37,490 bases of DNA from Chloroflexota bacterium (GCA_021787935.1 JAJYLC010000013.1:1-37490); one strand, 5' to 3'. Positions 26,783 through 35,686 are shown, numbered from the stretch's first letter. Program-made: numbers and translations. The notes: generated by a model from the sequence alone, not told the origin.

Positions 26783-28069
26783 TTATTTCTTTTCTCTGGC
26801 CTTGAATATGACGTCGGCTTCCGGTTGAGACTTCAGCCAATCGTCGAACGGCGTGAATTTGTGCGGCTCGACGGTTATCGCCGACAGGTCTTTGGCGATG
26901 GGGTAATGCCCCAGCTTATGCACTGCCTGAAGCGCCGTGTGGACGTTGACCGGAGGCGTGTCTGCCGGGACGTTGCCGATGAAGAACAGCAGCCCGCCAT
27001 CGCGTCCCATAATGTTTATCCACTCGCGTATCTTATCGACAATCTGCTGGGGCGAGCTATCGCGCACGAAGCGCCCGTTCAGCGAGGCATATATGGGCAG
27101 TTTCCGTCCCCGTTTTTTGTTCTTTACCGCAAATTCCTGCACCCACCTCATATCCCAGTCCTGTGTCCGGCCCATAACGGTCATGGTCAAATCCATAGGC
27201 ATCAGCTTGAGCGCCACAGTCAGGCACTTGAACATAATCTCTTTGTTGAACTTGGCGGGGTCTTCTTCGCAGTAATCCGCAGCGGCCGCGCCTGCCGAGA
27301 CTCTCATCTTTAGCTCTTTCTTCCCCCGCTCCTTCAATCGCAAGGCAGAAGGCACGACCCACTCATCGGTCATTTCGGGGGTCAGATTGGGGAAAGCAGC
27401 CCAGGCATCGGCGCCGATGGACTGTTTCACGCCTGCCTTGGCCTGTGCTTTGAGATAGGGGAAGATAGCCTTGTTCTCGGCGTAGTCGAACAGCTCTTTG
27501 GCAAATGCCGGGTCTTTGCGCAGCGCGCGCACCGCCTTGGGATAGCCTGTTGCCCCGCAAATGAAGCTGAAGGGAGAGCAGAAGAGGCCGTTGGCGAAAA
27601 CGCCCAGGCCCATTTCCGAGCTGAGGCGGGCAATCTCTACCCCTACGGGAATACGCCCTTTGTTAGGATCAAGCTCTCCCAGCCTGTCAAGGTCGGCACG
27701 TTCCTTGATGAGCGGCTGGTTAGTATCCACCGTGGGCATACCGTAGTCACTGTAGACCATCTTCGCTCCCAGGGCTTCGAGCTCGAAGTTATAGTTGTCT
27801 GCGGTAATCATCGGGGCATCGAAGTCGTACCAGCGTTCTACAGCTAGCTCGGTGCTTACCAGCAACGCTGCGTCGTAGTAATATTTACGCGCCGGCACCT
27901 TAGCCACAGTCATAGCGTGGTCATGGATTTGTGGTGCCAGAAAGGGGATGATATCGCCGCGTTTGCCCATCAAAGTGGCGAACACCCGCGCACCGGGGCT
28001 CAGCTTGCCCACGGGCAGGATGTTTCCGTAGATCAGTCCGCGAAGTATTTCAAACATGGGATTAGCCAT
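26783..28069 (-). CDS. UroD-family corrinoid methyltransferase
   Basis: A 428-residue protein of the uroporphyrinogen decarboxylase/MtaA-type methyltransferase superfamily. In this context it is more likely the substrate:corrinoid methyltransferase than a haem-pathway enzyme, because it lies 12 bases from the corrinoid protein gene. Visible features include YYYDAALLVSTELAVERW in the N-terminal half, FSFICGATGYPKAVRAL in the middle, and GLLFFIGNVPADTPP near the C-terminus. The zinc-binding HxC...C motif of MtaA is not obvious, so the methyl donor may not be a thiol-type substrate. The donor (methoxy-aromatic, methylamine or another compound) cannot be read from sequence. Confidence 0.82.
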   Translation of the reverse strand: MANPMFEILRGLIYGNILPVGKLSPGARVFATLMGKRGDIIPFLAPQIHDHAMTVAKVPARKYYYDAALLVSTELAVERWYDFDAPMITADNYNFELEALGAKMVYSDYGMPTVDTNQPLIKERADLDRLGELDPNKGRIPVGVEIARLSSEMGLGVFANGLFCSPFSFICGATGYPKAVRALRKDPAFAKELFDYAENKAIFPYLKAQAKAGVKQSIGADAWAAFPNLTPEMTDEWVVPSALRLKERGKKELKMRVSAGAAAADYCEEDPAKFNKEIMFKCLTVALKLMPMDLTMTVMGRTQDWDMRWVQEFAVKNKKRGRKLPIYASLNGRFVRDSSPQQIVDKIREWINIMGRDGGLLFFIGNVPADTPPVNVHTALQAVHKLGHYPIAKDLSAITVEPHKFTPFDDWLKSQPEADVIFKAREKK

Positions 28070-28081
28070 CGTTCACTCCTC

Positions 28082-28717
28082 CTACAACTTAAGCGCTTTC
28101 TGCACAGCATCCAGGGCATCTCTACCCCAGGCATCTGCACCGACCTGGTTGGCAAACTCCTGGCTGGTAGGCACGCCGCCCACCATGACCTTCAGGTTCT
28201 GGCGAAGTCCCAGTTTCTCCAGCTCGGCGATGATTCCTTTCATCTCCAACATGGTGGTGGTCATGTAGGCACCCAGGCCGATGATATCCGGCTTCTGCTG
28301 CCTCACAGTGTCGATGAACTTCTGCAACGGCACATCTATGCCCAGGTCGATGACTTCGAAACCGGCTGAAGTCAGCATGGCGATGACCAGGCTTTTGCCC
28401 AAGTCGTGAACGTCGCCCTGGACGACTCCCATCACTACTTTCTTGCCTTTTCGGGCGCCTTCCTTCCCTTCCAGGCGCGGCTTGAGGATAGCCATCGCTG
28501 CCTTGAAGGCGTCGGCTGCCATGATTACGTCAGGCAGGAAATATTCATTGGCCTTCCAGAGCTCGCCCGCTTTGCTGATGCCTGCCACTATTCCCTTCTG
28601 CATGACCTCTATTGGAGGCAGGCCATTTTTCAGCGCCTCCTCGACTCGCTTGATAGCTTCTTCCTCTTCTCCCTCCGTGACTGCTTTGCTGATAGCTTGA
28701 TAGAGTCCGTCTCCCAT
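28082..28717 (-). CDS. Corrinoid (B12-binding) methyl carrier protein
   Basis: A 211-residue corrinoid protein of the MtbC/MttC/MtaC type. The N-terminal helical cap (about 1-85) contains EYFLPDVIMAADAFKAAM. The Rossmann-like cobalamin domain starts at VVMGVVQGDVHDLGKSL with the cobalt ligand His104 in DxHxxG. The LGIDVP and MVGGVPTSQEFA segments, which line the nucleotide tail, are also present. It carries the methyl group between the two methyltransferases. It lies 39 bases after the activase gene and 12 bases before the UroD-family gene. Confidence 0.95.
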   Translation of the reverse strand: MGDGLYQAISKAVTEGEEEEAIKRVEEALKNGLPPIEVMQKGIVAGISKAGELWKANEYFLPDVIMAADAFKAAMAILKPRLEGKEGARKGKKVVMGVVQGDVHDLGKSLVIAMLTSAGFEVIDLGIDVPLQKFIDTVRQQKPDIIGLGAYMTTTMLEMKGIIAELEKLGLRQNLKVMVGGVPTSQEFANQVGADAWGRDALDAVQKALKL

Positions 28718-28756
28718 GTGATTCCCCCTTTCCCGGCATAATTATACACCTGTAGG

Positions 28757-30571
28757 TCAGCCCGCTGGCAGCCGCATACCGGCAGCAAGGTACTTTTGGA
28801 ATCCCGGATAAACAGTCACCTCTAGATATTCTACCTGCTCAGCCAGGGCAGTAGCACGTTGGCGTGCCTCCGTTGAAGCCAGCATCATACGCGCTCCCGC
28901 CCCGGCGGCGTTCCCGATGGCGCGAATACGGTTCAGGGGCACGCGCGGCAGTAAACCGATGCGGATAGCATTCCGCGGATCGAGATACGAGCCGAAGGCA
29001 CCGGCGATATTTATATCGTCGATGTCCTGCGCCTTAACGTTTAAGTGATTCATCAGTATATCTATGCCGGCGCGGATGGCCCCCTTTGCCAGCAGTATCT
29101 GGTCGATATCCTGCTGGGTAATGGTGACATCGCGCAGCCCCTCACTGCCTGCCGCCAGCAGGAATTCCGGCAATCCATCGTGCTGCAGGCGTACGCCGGG
29201 GCGTCCCTTAATTACCCGGCCGCGCTCGTTAATAATTTCGGCAGCCCGCATCTCCGCTATTGAGTCGAGAACTCCCGAACCGCAGATACCGCTGGCAGGG
29301 CCGCCCCCGATTATATCTAATTTTACCACGCCCTCGGCTGTGATAGTCACCCTTTGAATAGCCCCGGGCGCAGCCCGCATGCCGTGGGAGATATGGGCTC
29401 CTTCGAATGCCGGGCCGGACGCCGTGGAACAGGAGACGATTCTGCGTCCCACCTGGAGGGCGATCTCGGTGTTGGTCCCGATATCTATAGCAAGCCTTGT
29501 CCTATTGTCCTCGCCGAAACCAGCGGCCAGCAGGACAGCTACATGGTCTGAGCCCACAAACCCGGCAATGGGCGGAGGCAGATAAGCGTGAGCTCCTGGG
29601 GCTGCATTCAAGCCAAGCGTGGCAGCATCGACCTCCAACGGCGAGCTGGTCGCGGACACGAACGGTGATAGAGCTAAGGGACGCACCGGCAGGTTCAGCA
29701 GCAGGTGATGCATGGCTGTATTGCCTACCAGGCACAAGTCCAGCAAATGCCTTGTTTCGAGCTTGAGAGTGGCGCACAGCTCACGGGCGACGTCGTTGAC
29801 TGCCTTAACCACCACCTCCTGCATGCGGAGAGCGTTGGCCGGGTCGGCCATGGCTGCCGCCAGGCGGGCCATCACGTCCTCGCCGTAAGCTATTTGCGGG
29901 TTCATCGCACCCTGGGCAGCCAGCACTTTCCCTGTTGCCAGGTCTACGAGATAGCAGGCTAGTTTGGTGGTGCCCACGTCCACGGCCAGTCCGACAGGCG
30001 TAAGCACCGCTCCCGGATAGGCGTCGATGATTTCCTCGCCGCGCAGCCCCACACCGATGTTCCAGTCTCCTTCCCGGAGCGCTTCCCGCAGTGAGCTGAG
30101 CGCCGGCAAATCTGCCCGGGCGTTAGCGATGCCGTGCTGTTGCTGCAATGCTTCGGCGACCCGCTGCAGGTCGGCACGCTGGTCGGTGAGGGATGCTGGC
30201 GGGACGGACAGCGAGAATGTTCGTATTGAAGTTTTGGGTTTAATAGTTACAGCCAGGCTTTCGAGCTGCAGGACGGGAGCTTCAACCGTTGAAATGGCCG
30301 GGACATAGACGGAGACTTTGCCTGAGACAACCGTCCGGCAGGCCAGGCGCCAGCTTTCGGCAAGCTGGTCAGCGGAGAGGAGTTCATTTTCGGCTTCGCT
30401 GATTGAGGATACTTTGCCGCCCTGCACGCGCACCACACACTTGCCGCAGGTACCCTGGCCGCCGCACTCTGACCGTATGCTTACCCCGGCTCGCCGCGCT
30501 GCATCGAAAATAGTAATCGGCTCTTCGCAAACCAGCCGGATGCCGCTGGGCTCGAATTCAACGGTGAATAT
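28757..30571 (-). CDS. RACo-type reductive activator of corrinoid proteins, AUA start
   Basis: A 604-residue ATP-dependent activase. It has an N-terminal [2Fe-2S] ferredoxin-like domain with Cys36, Cys42, Cys45 and Cys78 (SECGGQGTCGKC), a linker domain, and an ASKHA ATPase-like domain (AVDVGTTKLACYLVD, later LAIDIGTNTEIAL and CGSGVLDSIAEM). RACo proteins reduce inactive Co(II) corrinoid to Co(I) using ATP. The reading frame runs upstream to a stop at 30611-30613 and contains no ATG, GTG or TTG before the first iron-sulfur cysteines. An AGAGGTG ribosome-binding site lies five bases before an in-frame ATA at 30569-30571, where family members have their initiator followed by a similar FTVEFEPSG segment. 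A GTG at 30434-30436 would cut off three of the four cluster ligands. Confidence 0.9.
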   Translation of the reverse strand: MFTVEFEPSGIRLVCEEPITIFDAARRAGVSIRSECGGQGTCGKCVVRVQGGKVSSISEAENELLSADQLAESWRLACRTVVSGKVSVYVPAISTVEAPVLQLESLAVTIKPKTSIRTFSLSVPPASLTDQRADLQRVAEALQQQHGIANARADLPALSSLREALREGDWNIGVGLRGEEIIDAYPGAVLTPVGLAVDVGTTKLACYLVDLATGKVLAAQGAMNPQIAYGEDVMARLAAAMADPANALRMQEVVVKAVNDVARELCATLKLETRHLLDLCLVGNTAMHHLLLNLPVRPLALSPFVSATSSPLEVDAATLGLNAAPGAHAYLPPPIAGFVGSDHVAVLLAAGFGEDNRTRLAIDIGTNTEIALQVGRRIVSCSTASGPAFEGAHISHGMRAAPGAIQRVTITAEGVVKLDIIGGGPASGICGSGVLDSIAEMRAAEIINERGRVIKGRPGVRLQHDGLPEFLLAAGSEGLRDVTITQQDIDQILLAKGAIRAGIDILMNHLNVKAQDIDDINIAGAFGSYLDPRNAIRIGLLPRVPLNRIRAIGNAAGAGARMMLASTEARQRATALAEQVEYLEVTVYPGFQKYLAAGMRLPAG

Positions 30572-30607
30572 AGCAGCACCTCTTTGGAGACAAGGACTAT
30601 TTGCGCT

Positions 30608-30636
30608 ATTCTACAGCGATACGTATACAATCACAA
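30608..30636 (-). promoter_or_regulatory. Promoter of the methyl-transfer operon
   Basis: On the minus strand TTGTGA (30631-30636) is separated by 17 bases from TAGAAT (30608-30613, five of six matches). Transcription would begin near 30601, about 30 bases before the AUA start, leaving room for the ribosome-binding site and little else. Confidence 0.65.
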
Positions 30637-30972
30637 GAAGACCAGCGCCAGCACGTTGTCTATTCGATCTGAGCCCATAGAAGGCCGTTTATGGTTCGAC
30701 AGGCTCACCAAGAGTAAGGGAGATCTAATTCCACCTACCTGTATAAGAAAGGGGGAATTTTGTAAGTAGATTTCCCAGTCTGATACTGGGCACGAAATCC
30801 ACCTGCCACCTGAGCCGTCGTGGGTCATGCGCTCTATTTCCCACTTTCTTACGACCAGATCCTCATCGTGGTTGATGAGATTTGGAAAAGGACGGTGGGG
30901 AGGAGGTGAGAAGTTGGAAATGGCCCAGTAGCTCCCCCTCGGAGTAACTGCAATATAACTCTCGAAAATTTT
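30614..30972. other. Gap between the methyl-transfer operon and the T5orf172 gene
   Basis: After the promoter there are several short hairpins: CCCAGT/ACTGGG at about 30775-30791 and CTCATC/GATGAG at 30862-30867 with 30874-30879. A fragment reading ATGGTTCGACAGGCTCACC (30690-30708) resembles a scattered intergenic repeat. No gene or RNA is recognisable. A GGGAGGAGGTGAG at about 30897-30910 looks like a ribosome-binding site but is followed only by a very short frame. Confidence 0.4.
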
Positions 30973-32787
30973 ATGCGACTTTCTGCAGAATCAATGAACT
31001 TATCGTGGCCATTTTCATCCTCACAATTTTCTCGTTATAATATGAACGTCGATGCAAAATATCGCGATTCCCTTGCTGGACAATGTGTGCAGCGACTAAG
31101 AAAAAGGATAAAATTCATGCCAACCCATGAAGAAAGAACTTGGTTGATGGGCCTCTTCTCGCCTCCGCCAGACGGGACGCCTGAACGAGAATCATTTAAC
31201 CAGTGGAAAGCTAAGATGGATAAGGATCCATCTTTCCAAGCGGAATTAAAAAGAATGTTCAGAACGGCGGTGGCAATTATATCTGCCCAAAATGATAATG
31301 GGGCTGGTTTACCACTCGACTCACAAATCCGAGAGTTCGCGCTTGAGTATAATGGAAGGAGTTTCCAATATGGGCGACAATCACTGCCCTCGTCTTTTAA
31401 TGTTGTTGAGGCTTTCCTTGAATACGACCATCGATATGCATTATTCAGAATAAGAGAGGAAAAGGATCATCTATGCTCATTTCCAGAATTTCTTGAATAC
31501 GTAACATCGGCGGATTGCGATAATAATGTTAAATCTATAGTCAATCATACACAAGACGGTGTGATTTATTCTTATAATTTTACAAATAGACTTGGGGAGT
31601 TCACTTTTAATGATAACGAAGGAAAAGAGTATGGGCTTAGTGGTTTCAGTATAATTCGGCATGAAAATGAGCTTAACATTATGGCCGTCGTTGGTGAATT
31701 GACGAATTTGGAGCAGGAAACTCAAAAGATTAAGGAAATGGCTTCGATGGGCGGCACGTTTTTTCGGGGCAGGGAACAGCTTCGTCCTGCCAAGGATAAG
31801 AAGCCTAGAGCAGAACCAGTTCCATGGAACGGAAATTTCTGGAGGCTTCTGGTTTTAGCTCGCTTAGACTTGGATCGAATTACCTATGACGCAAGGTATC
31901 TTCTTCAGGATTGTGGCGATAGATATATAGTGGAATCTGATGATTTATCACTTCTCGTTGATGAACGCGGTCAGATAATAGAGAACTTTGAAGAAGTCTT
32001 AAAGCAAAGCGCTTCGAAGATCGAGTCCCATAGGGCCATTTTTGAAGTCTGTAGCACTATGCTTTTGCTTCCTCAATACTTTTTCCATTATGCTGATCTA
32101 GTTGTTTGCGAACATCATCCAACAAAACTGCTGAGCAGGCGGGAAACTAAAACCTCTCGGAAGGCTAATAGATTGCTAAGTGCGAGGGAAAGAATTAAGT
32201 ACCGCGTAGTCTCTGTTTTAAACAGAAGTATCACAAGGACTCCTGAATATACAACATACAAAGCGCCTAACGTGAAATTAGAAGTATCTGGTTTCTGGCA
32301 ACCACTACCATCAGACCACATGGGTACTGATAAGCAAGGCAGACCCATACATGGAAAGACATGGGTAGAGAAGACTTTGACCTGGGTAGATTCTGGTGAA
32401 TACGAAAGTAGTATTCAGGTCGCTAATCACAATACTGGGAGAAACGTAAATTCAACAATTAAAAGGCCACAAGTAAACTCGCCTAACTTCGGCTACATAT
32501 ATGTGATGCGCTCGGCTGCCCATGAACGGGATATATTCAAAATCGGACGGACCGTTAGGGCTCCCGATACTCGTGCTGATGAACTTTCGAGGGAGACGGG
32601 TACTCCCGATAAATTCCTGGTGGTGGAGGATTTTGCGGTGTCGGACTGTGTAGTAGCTGAATCTATGATACATGAACGTCTCGCTCAATTCCGTATTAAC
32701 CCTGACAGGGAATTCTTCAAAGCTCCGTATAAGGTTATACGGCAAGTTGTTGACCAAGTAATACGAGAGGTTGACCAAGTGTATTAA
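30973..32787 (+). CDS. Unknown protein with C-terminal T5orf172 GIY-YIG domain
   Basis: A 604-residue protein. The C-terminal 100 residues match the T5orf172 group of the GIY-YIG nuclease-like superfamily: GYIYVMRSA (507-515), IFKIGRT with Arg526, then ELSRETGTP, AESMIHERL with a conserved Glu, and DREFF. The large N-terminal part (1-500) matches nothing I know; it is mixed alpha-beta and has no membrane segment. T5orf172 domains occur in phage and mobile-element proteins and may bind or cut nucleic acid. Codon use is AT-rich compared with neighbours, suggesting transfer. The start is uncertain: ATGs at 30973, 30994 and 31042 are all possible and none has a good ribosome-binding site. Confidence 0.65.
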   Translation: MRLSAESMNLSWPFSSSQFSRYNMNVDAKYRDSLAGQCVQRLRKRIKFMPTHEERTWLMGLFSPPPDGTPERESFNQWKAKMDKDPSFQAELKRMFRTAVAIISAQNDNGAGLPLDSQIREFALEYNGRSFQYGRQSLPSSFNVVEAFLEYDHRYALFRIREEKDHLCSFPEFLEYVTSADCDNNVKSIVNHTQDGVIYSYNFTNRLGEFTFNDNEGKEYGLSGFSIIRHENELNIMAVVGELTNLEQETQKIKEMASMGGTFFRGREQLRPAKDKKPRAEPVPWNGNFWRLLVLARLDLDRITYDARYLLQDCGDRYIVESDDLSLLVDERGQIIENFEEVLKQSASKIESHRAIFEVCSTMLLLPQYFFHYADLVVCEHHPTKLLSRRETKTSRKANRLLSARERIKYRVVSVLNRSITRTPEYTTYKAPNVKLEVSGFWQPLPSDHMGTDKQGRPIHGKTWVEKTLTWVDSGEYESSIQVANHNTGRNVNSTIKRPQVNSPNFGYIYVMRSAAHERDIFKIGRTVRAPDTRADELSRETGTPDKFLVVEDFAVSDCVVAESMIHERLAQFRINPDREFFKAPYKVIRQVVDQVIREVDQVY

Positions 32788-32893
32788 ATTCTTAAGGGGT
32801 AGCCCAATTTCGTCCAACTTCTTAGACAATGAACGATTGGCGATGGAGATCTCGAACCCCTGCTTAGCTACATGAAAGACGAGTTCACTCTGT

Positions 32894-32922
32894 TTGACAT
32901 CCGACCTGTTGTGTGGTTAACT
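32894..32922 (+). promoter_or_regulatory. Candidate promoter before DUF503-helicase
   Basis: A perfect TTGACA at 32894-32899 is followed after 17 bases by TTAACT (32917-32922), a poor -10. It lies about 55 bases before the DUF503 gene. Confidence 0.35.
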
Positions 32923-32977
32923 TGGATTGCGGAGAGTCGGACCTCTGAGGTCTTTGCGCTCTCTGCGGTTTTACACT

Positions 32978-33271
32978 ATGAACATAGGCGCGTTGAGGGT
33001 CAGGCTGCGCATCCCTGAGAACCATTCCCTGAAGGGCAAGAGGAGGGTGCTCAGGTCGGTCACTTCTCAGGTGAAAAATAAGTTCAATGTCTCAATAGCC
33101 GAGATCGAGGACCAGGACATGTGGCAGGTGGCTACCCTGGGCATTACCTGCGTCAGCAACGACAGCCGCCATGTGAACGAGACGCTGTCCCACGTCATGA
33201 ACTTCATTGAGACCATCAGGGGAGATGCCGAGGTACTGGACTACGAAATCGAGCTACTGCACGCTCTCTAG
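32978..33271 (+). CDS. DUF503 (YlxP-like) small protein
   Basis: A 97-residue protein of the DUF503 family. Typical features are the N-terminal LRVRLRIPENHSLKGKRRVL and the later VSIAEIEDQDMWQVATLGI. In other bacteria the family is usually found near translation genes such as infB and rbfA; here it sits 15 bases before a helicase gene instead. The ATG at 32978 is chosen because the protein then begins at the conserved first strand; a start at 32927 adds an unrelated Arg-rich stretch. The function is unknown. Confidence 0.88.
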   Translation: MNIGALRVRLRIPENHSLKGKRRVLRSVTSQVKNKFNVSIAEIEDQDMWQVATLGITCVSNDSRHVNETLSHVMNFIETIRGDAEVLDYEIELLHAL

Positions 33272-33286
33272 CAGCCCGGGGAAGCG

Positions 33287-35572
33287 ATGAAAATCTCAAC
33301 CTTTCTTCCCCGCCTTAAGAAGCTTCCCGCTTACAGAGACCAGATCGTACATATCGAGCATATCGCGCCCCGCGAGGCTTGTTTTGGCGAACTGGACAAT
33401 CCCCTGCACCCGGTGCTGCAAGCATCATTAGAAGCTAATCACCTGTTCCCGCTCTACAGCCACCAGGCTAAGGCGGTCAACCTCGTCCGTGCGGGCAAGA
33501 ACGTGGTGGTAGTCACGCCCACGGCCAGTGGCAAGACTCTCTGCTATAACATACCCGTCCTCGATACTATCCTGACCCAGAAGGGAAGCCGCGCCCTTTA
33601 CCTCTTTCCCACCAAGGCGCTGGCCCAGGACCAGTTGCGCAGTCTCAGGGAACTGACCATCGACCAGAAGATTAAGCTGACCTATGATACCTTCGACGGC
33701 GATACGCCTCAGCACGAGCGAGGCGCTATCAAGAGGTCGTCGGAGATCGTGCTTTCCAACCCCGACATGGTGCACGTCGGTATTCTACCCAACCACAGCT
33801 CCTGGAAAGAATTTCTCTCGCGCCTGAGATATGTCGTGATCGATGAGGCGCATGTCTACCGCGGCATTTTCGGCTCCCACGTAGCGGACGTGGTGCGCCG
33901 GCTCAAGCGGGTCTGCGCCTACTACGGCTCCAGCCCGCAGTTTATCCTCTGCACCGCTACCATCGCTAACCCGCAGGAGCATGTGGAGAGGCTGACCGGC
34001 CTGCCCTTTGAGGTGGTCGCCGGGGACGGCTCTCCGCACGGAGGCAAGGAGTTCGTCTTCTGGAATCCGCCGCTCATCGACGAGGCTAAGTCGGCGCGGC
34101 GCAGCGCTAACAGCGAGGCTACGCTGCTTATTACCGAGCTTATGCAAAAAAATATCCGCAGCCTCGCCTTTACTCGCAGCCGCCGCCTCACCGAGCTTAT
34201 CTATATGTATGTGCGAGACCAGCTTAAGAAGGATGCTCCAGCGCTCGCTGATAAGGTGAAGCCCTATCGAGCCGGCTACATGCCCGAGGACAGGCGACAG
34301 ATTGAGCGCGAGCTTTTCGATGGGGAGCTGCTGGCTGCGGTAGCGACCACGGCGCTGGAGTTGGGGGTGGACATCGGTGACCTCGATGCGACTGTGCTCA
34401 CAGGCTACCCCGGCAGCATCGCCAGCACCTGGCAGCAGGCGGGGAGGAGCGGGCGGGGCAAAGAGGACTCGCTGAGCATGCTCATCGGCCTGGACAATCC
34501 TCTCGACCAGTACCTCATGCGCCACCCGGAGTTCTTCTTCGGCAAGAGCCATGAGAATGCACTGATAAATCCCGATAACCCGCATATCCTCAAGCCGCAC
34601 GTGCTCTGCGCGGCCTGGGAGATGCCTCTTGCTGATGGTGAGTCTAAGCTGTTCGGGGACAACTTCAGCCAGGCTGTGAACGAGCTGGAAAGACAAGGAC
34701 TGCTGCGCAAGCGCAGGCAGCGCTGGTATCCTGCGCCGAGCGTGACCTATCCCGCCGAGGAGATAAATATCCGCTCCACATCCTCGCACAACTATAACCT
34801 GGTGGATGCCACCAGCGGTGTCCTCCTGGAGACCATCGAGGAGGCTAACGCCTTCTTCCAGGTGCATCCCGGGGCTATCTATCTGCATCAGGGCGAGTCT
34901 TATCTCGTCATCAAGCTGGACCTGGTGACACGCACCGCCTTCGCAGTGCCCACAAATGAGCCCTACTATACCCAGACCAAAGAATTAGAGGATATCACTA
35001 TAGTCAAGACCAAGCTCAGGAAGACTGTCGGCGGCCTGGGCGTTTATCTGGGAGACGTGGAGGTCACTAACACTGTGATCGGCTTCAAGAAGAAGCGCAT
35101 CTTCACCGAGGAGGTTCTGGGCGAGGAACCTCTCGACCTGCCGCCGCACACCTTTCCCACGGTATCGCTGTGGTTCGACATACCGCCGCAAGCCATAGAC
35201 AGAATAGCAAAAGGGGGATTGGACTTCGCCGGAGGTTTGCACGCCACAGAGCATGCCGCCATAGGGCTGCTGCCCCTGTTTGCGCTCTGCGATAGAAACG
35301 ACATCGGAGGTGTCTCCACACCCTGGCACCCGGACACAGGACAGCCGCAGATATTTATCCATGATGCTTACCCTGGAGGCATCGGCATCGCCGAGAAAGG
35401 GTTCGATATCATAATGGACCTATGGGAGGCGACCCTGAAGGCGATAATTGAGTGCCCCTGCGAGAGCGGCTGCCCTGCCTGCATCCAGTCGCCCAAGTGC
35501 GGCAACAACAACGAGCCCCTGGACAAGAAAGCAGCCAGGGTTATACTGGAAGAGCTATTGGGGAAATCGTAG
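33287..35572 (+). CDS. DEAH-box helicase with DUF1998 domain (MrfA/YprA-like)
   Basis: A 761-residue superfamily 2 helicase. Walker A is TPTASGKT (77-84), the DEAH box is Asp186-His189, and the second RecA domain has VATTALELGVDIGDLD and QQAGRSGRG. The C-terminal DUF1998 region carries Cys725, Cys729, Cys732 and Cys738, a four-cysteine zinc site. This architecture is that of Bacillus MrfA (YprA), a helicase in repair of mitomycin C crosslinks. The exonuclease partner MrfB is not next to it. It is probably co-transcribed with DUF503 (15-base gap). The match is by architecture and motifs, so exact equivalence to MrfA is an inference. Confidence 0.92.
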   Translation: MKISTFLPRLKKLPAYRDQIVHIEHIAPREACFGELDNPLHPVLQASLEANHLFPLYSHQAKAVNLVRAGKNVVVVTPTASGKTLCYNIPVLDTILTQKGSRALYLFPTKALAQDQLRSLRELTIDQKIKLTYDTFDGDTPQHERGAIKRSSEIVLSNPDMVHVGILPNHSSWKEFLSRLRYVVIDEAHVYRGIFGSHVADVVRRLKRVCAYYGSSPQFILCTATIANPQEHVERLTGLPFEVVAGDGSPHGGKEFVFWNPPLIDEAKSARRSANSEATLLITELMQKNIRSLAFTRSRRLTELIYMYVRDQLKKDAPALADKVKPYRAGYMPEDRRQIERELFDGELLAAVATTALELGVDIGDLDATVLTGYPGSIASTWQQAGRSGRGKEDSLSMLIGLDNPLDQYLMRHPEFFFGKSHENALINPDNPHILKPHVLCAAWEMPLADGESKLFGDNFSQAVNELERQGLLRKRRQRWYPAPSVTYPAEEINIRSTSSHNYNLVDATSGVLLETIEEANAFFQVHPGAIYLHQGESYLVIKLDLVTRTAFAVPTNEPYYTQTKELEDITIVKTKLRKTVGGLGVYLGDVEVTNTVIGFKKKRIFTEEVLGEEPLDLPPHTFPTVSLWFDIPPQAIDRIAKGGLDFAGGLHATEHAAIGLLPLFALCDRNDIGGVSTPWHPDTGQPQIFIHDAYPGGIGIAEKGFDIIMDLWEATLKAIIECPCESGCPACIQSPKCGNNNEPLDKKAARVILEELLGKS

Positions 35573-35589
35573 GCAATTCGTCGCCAAAT

Positions 35590-35636
35590 GTAGGGGCGCA
35601 TGGCATGCGCCCTGGGCGAGGGCACCTCGCCCCTAC
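35590..35636. repeat. Compound palindromic repeat
   Basis: GTAGGGGCG at 35590-35598 pairs with CGCCCCTAC at 35628-35636. Inside, 35594-35602 pairs with 35604-35612, and 35614-35621 pairs with 35625-35632. The outer and inner pairings partly compete, so it can fold as one long or two short hairpins. It lies between the helicase and DUF72 genes and belongs to the same family as the elements at 72-92, 16118-16145 and 18204-18227. Confidence 0.75.
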
Positions 35637-35686
35637 GGAATGTTCATTTGTGAAAGACCCCTCGCAATGACATAATTAGATTCAAT

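Noticed and set aside
30434-30436. GTG as the start of the RACo activase
   Set aside because: It would remove three of the four cysteine ligands of the [2Fe-2S] cluster that are encoded in frame just upstream.
33785-34888. A 367-codon open frame antisense to the helicase
   Set aside because: It is a shadow of codon bias in the helicase gene; the helicase motifs on the plus strand are unambiguous.
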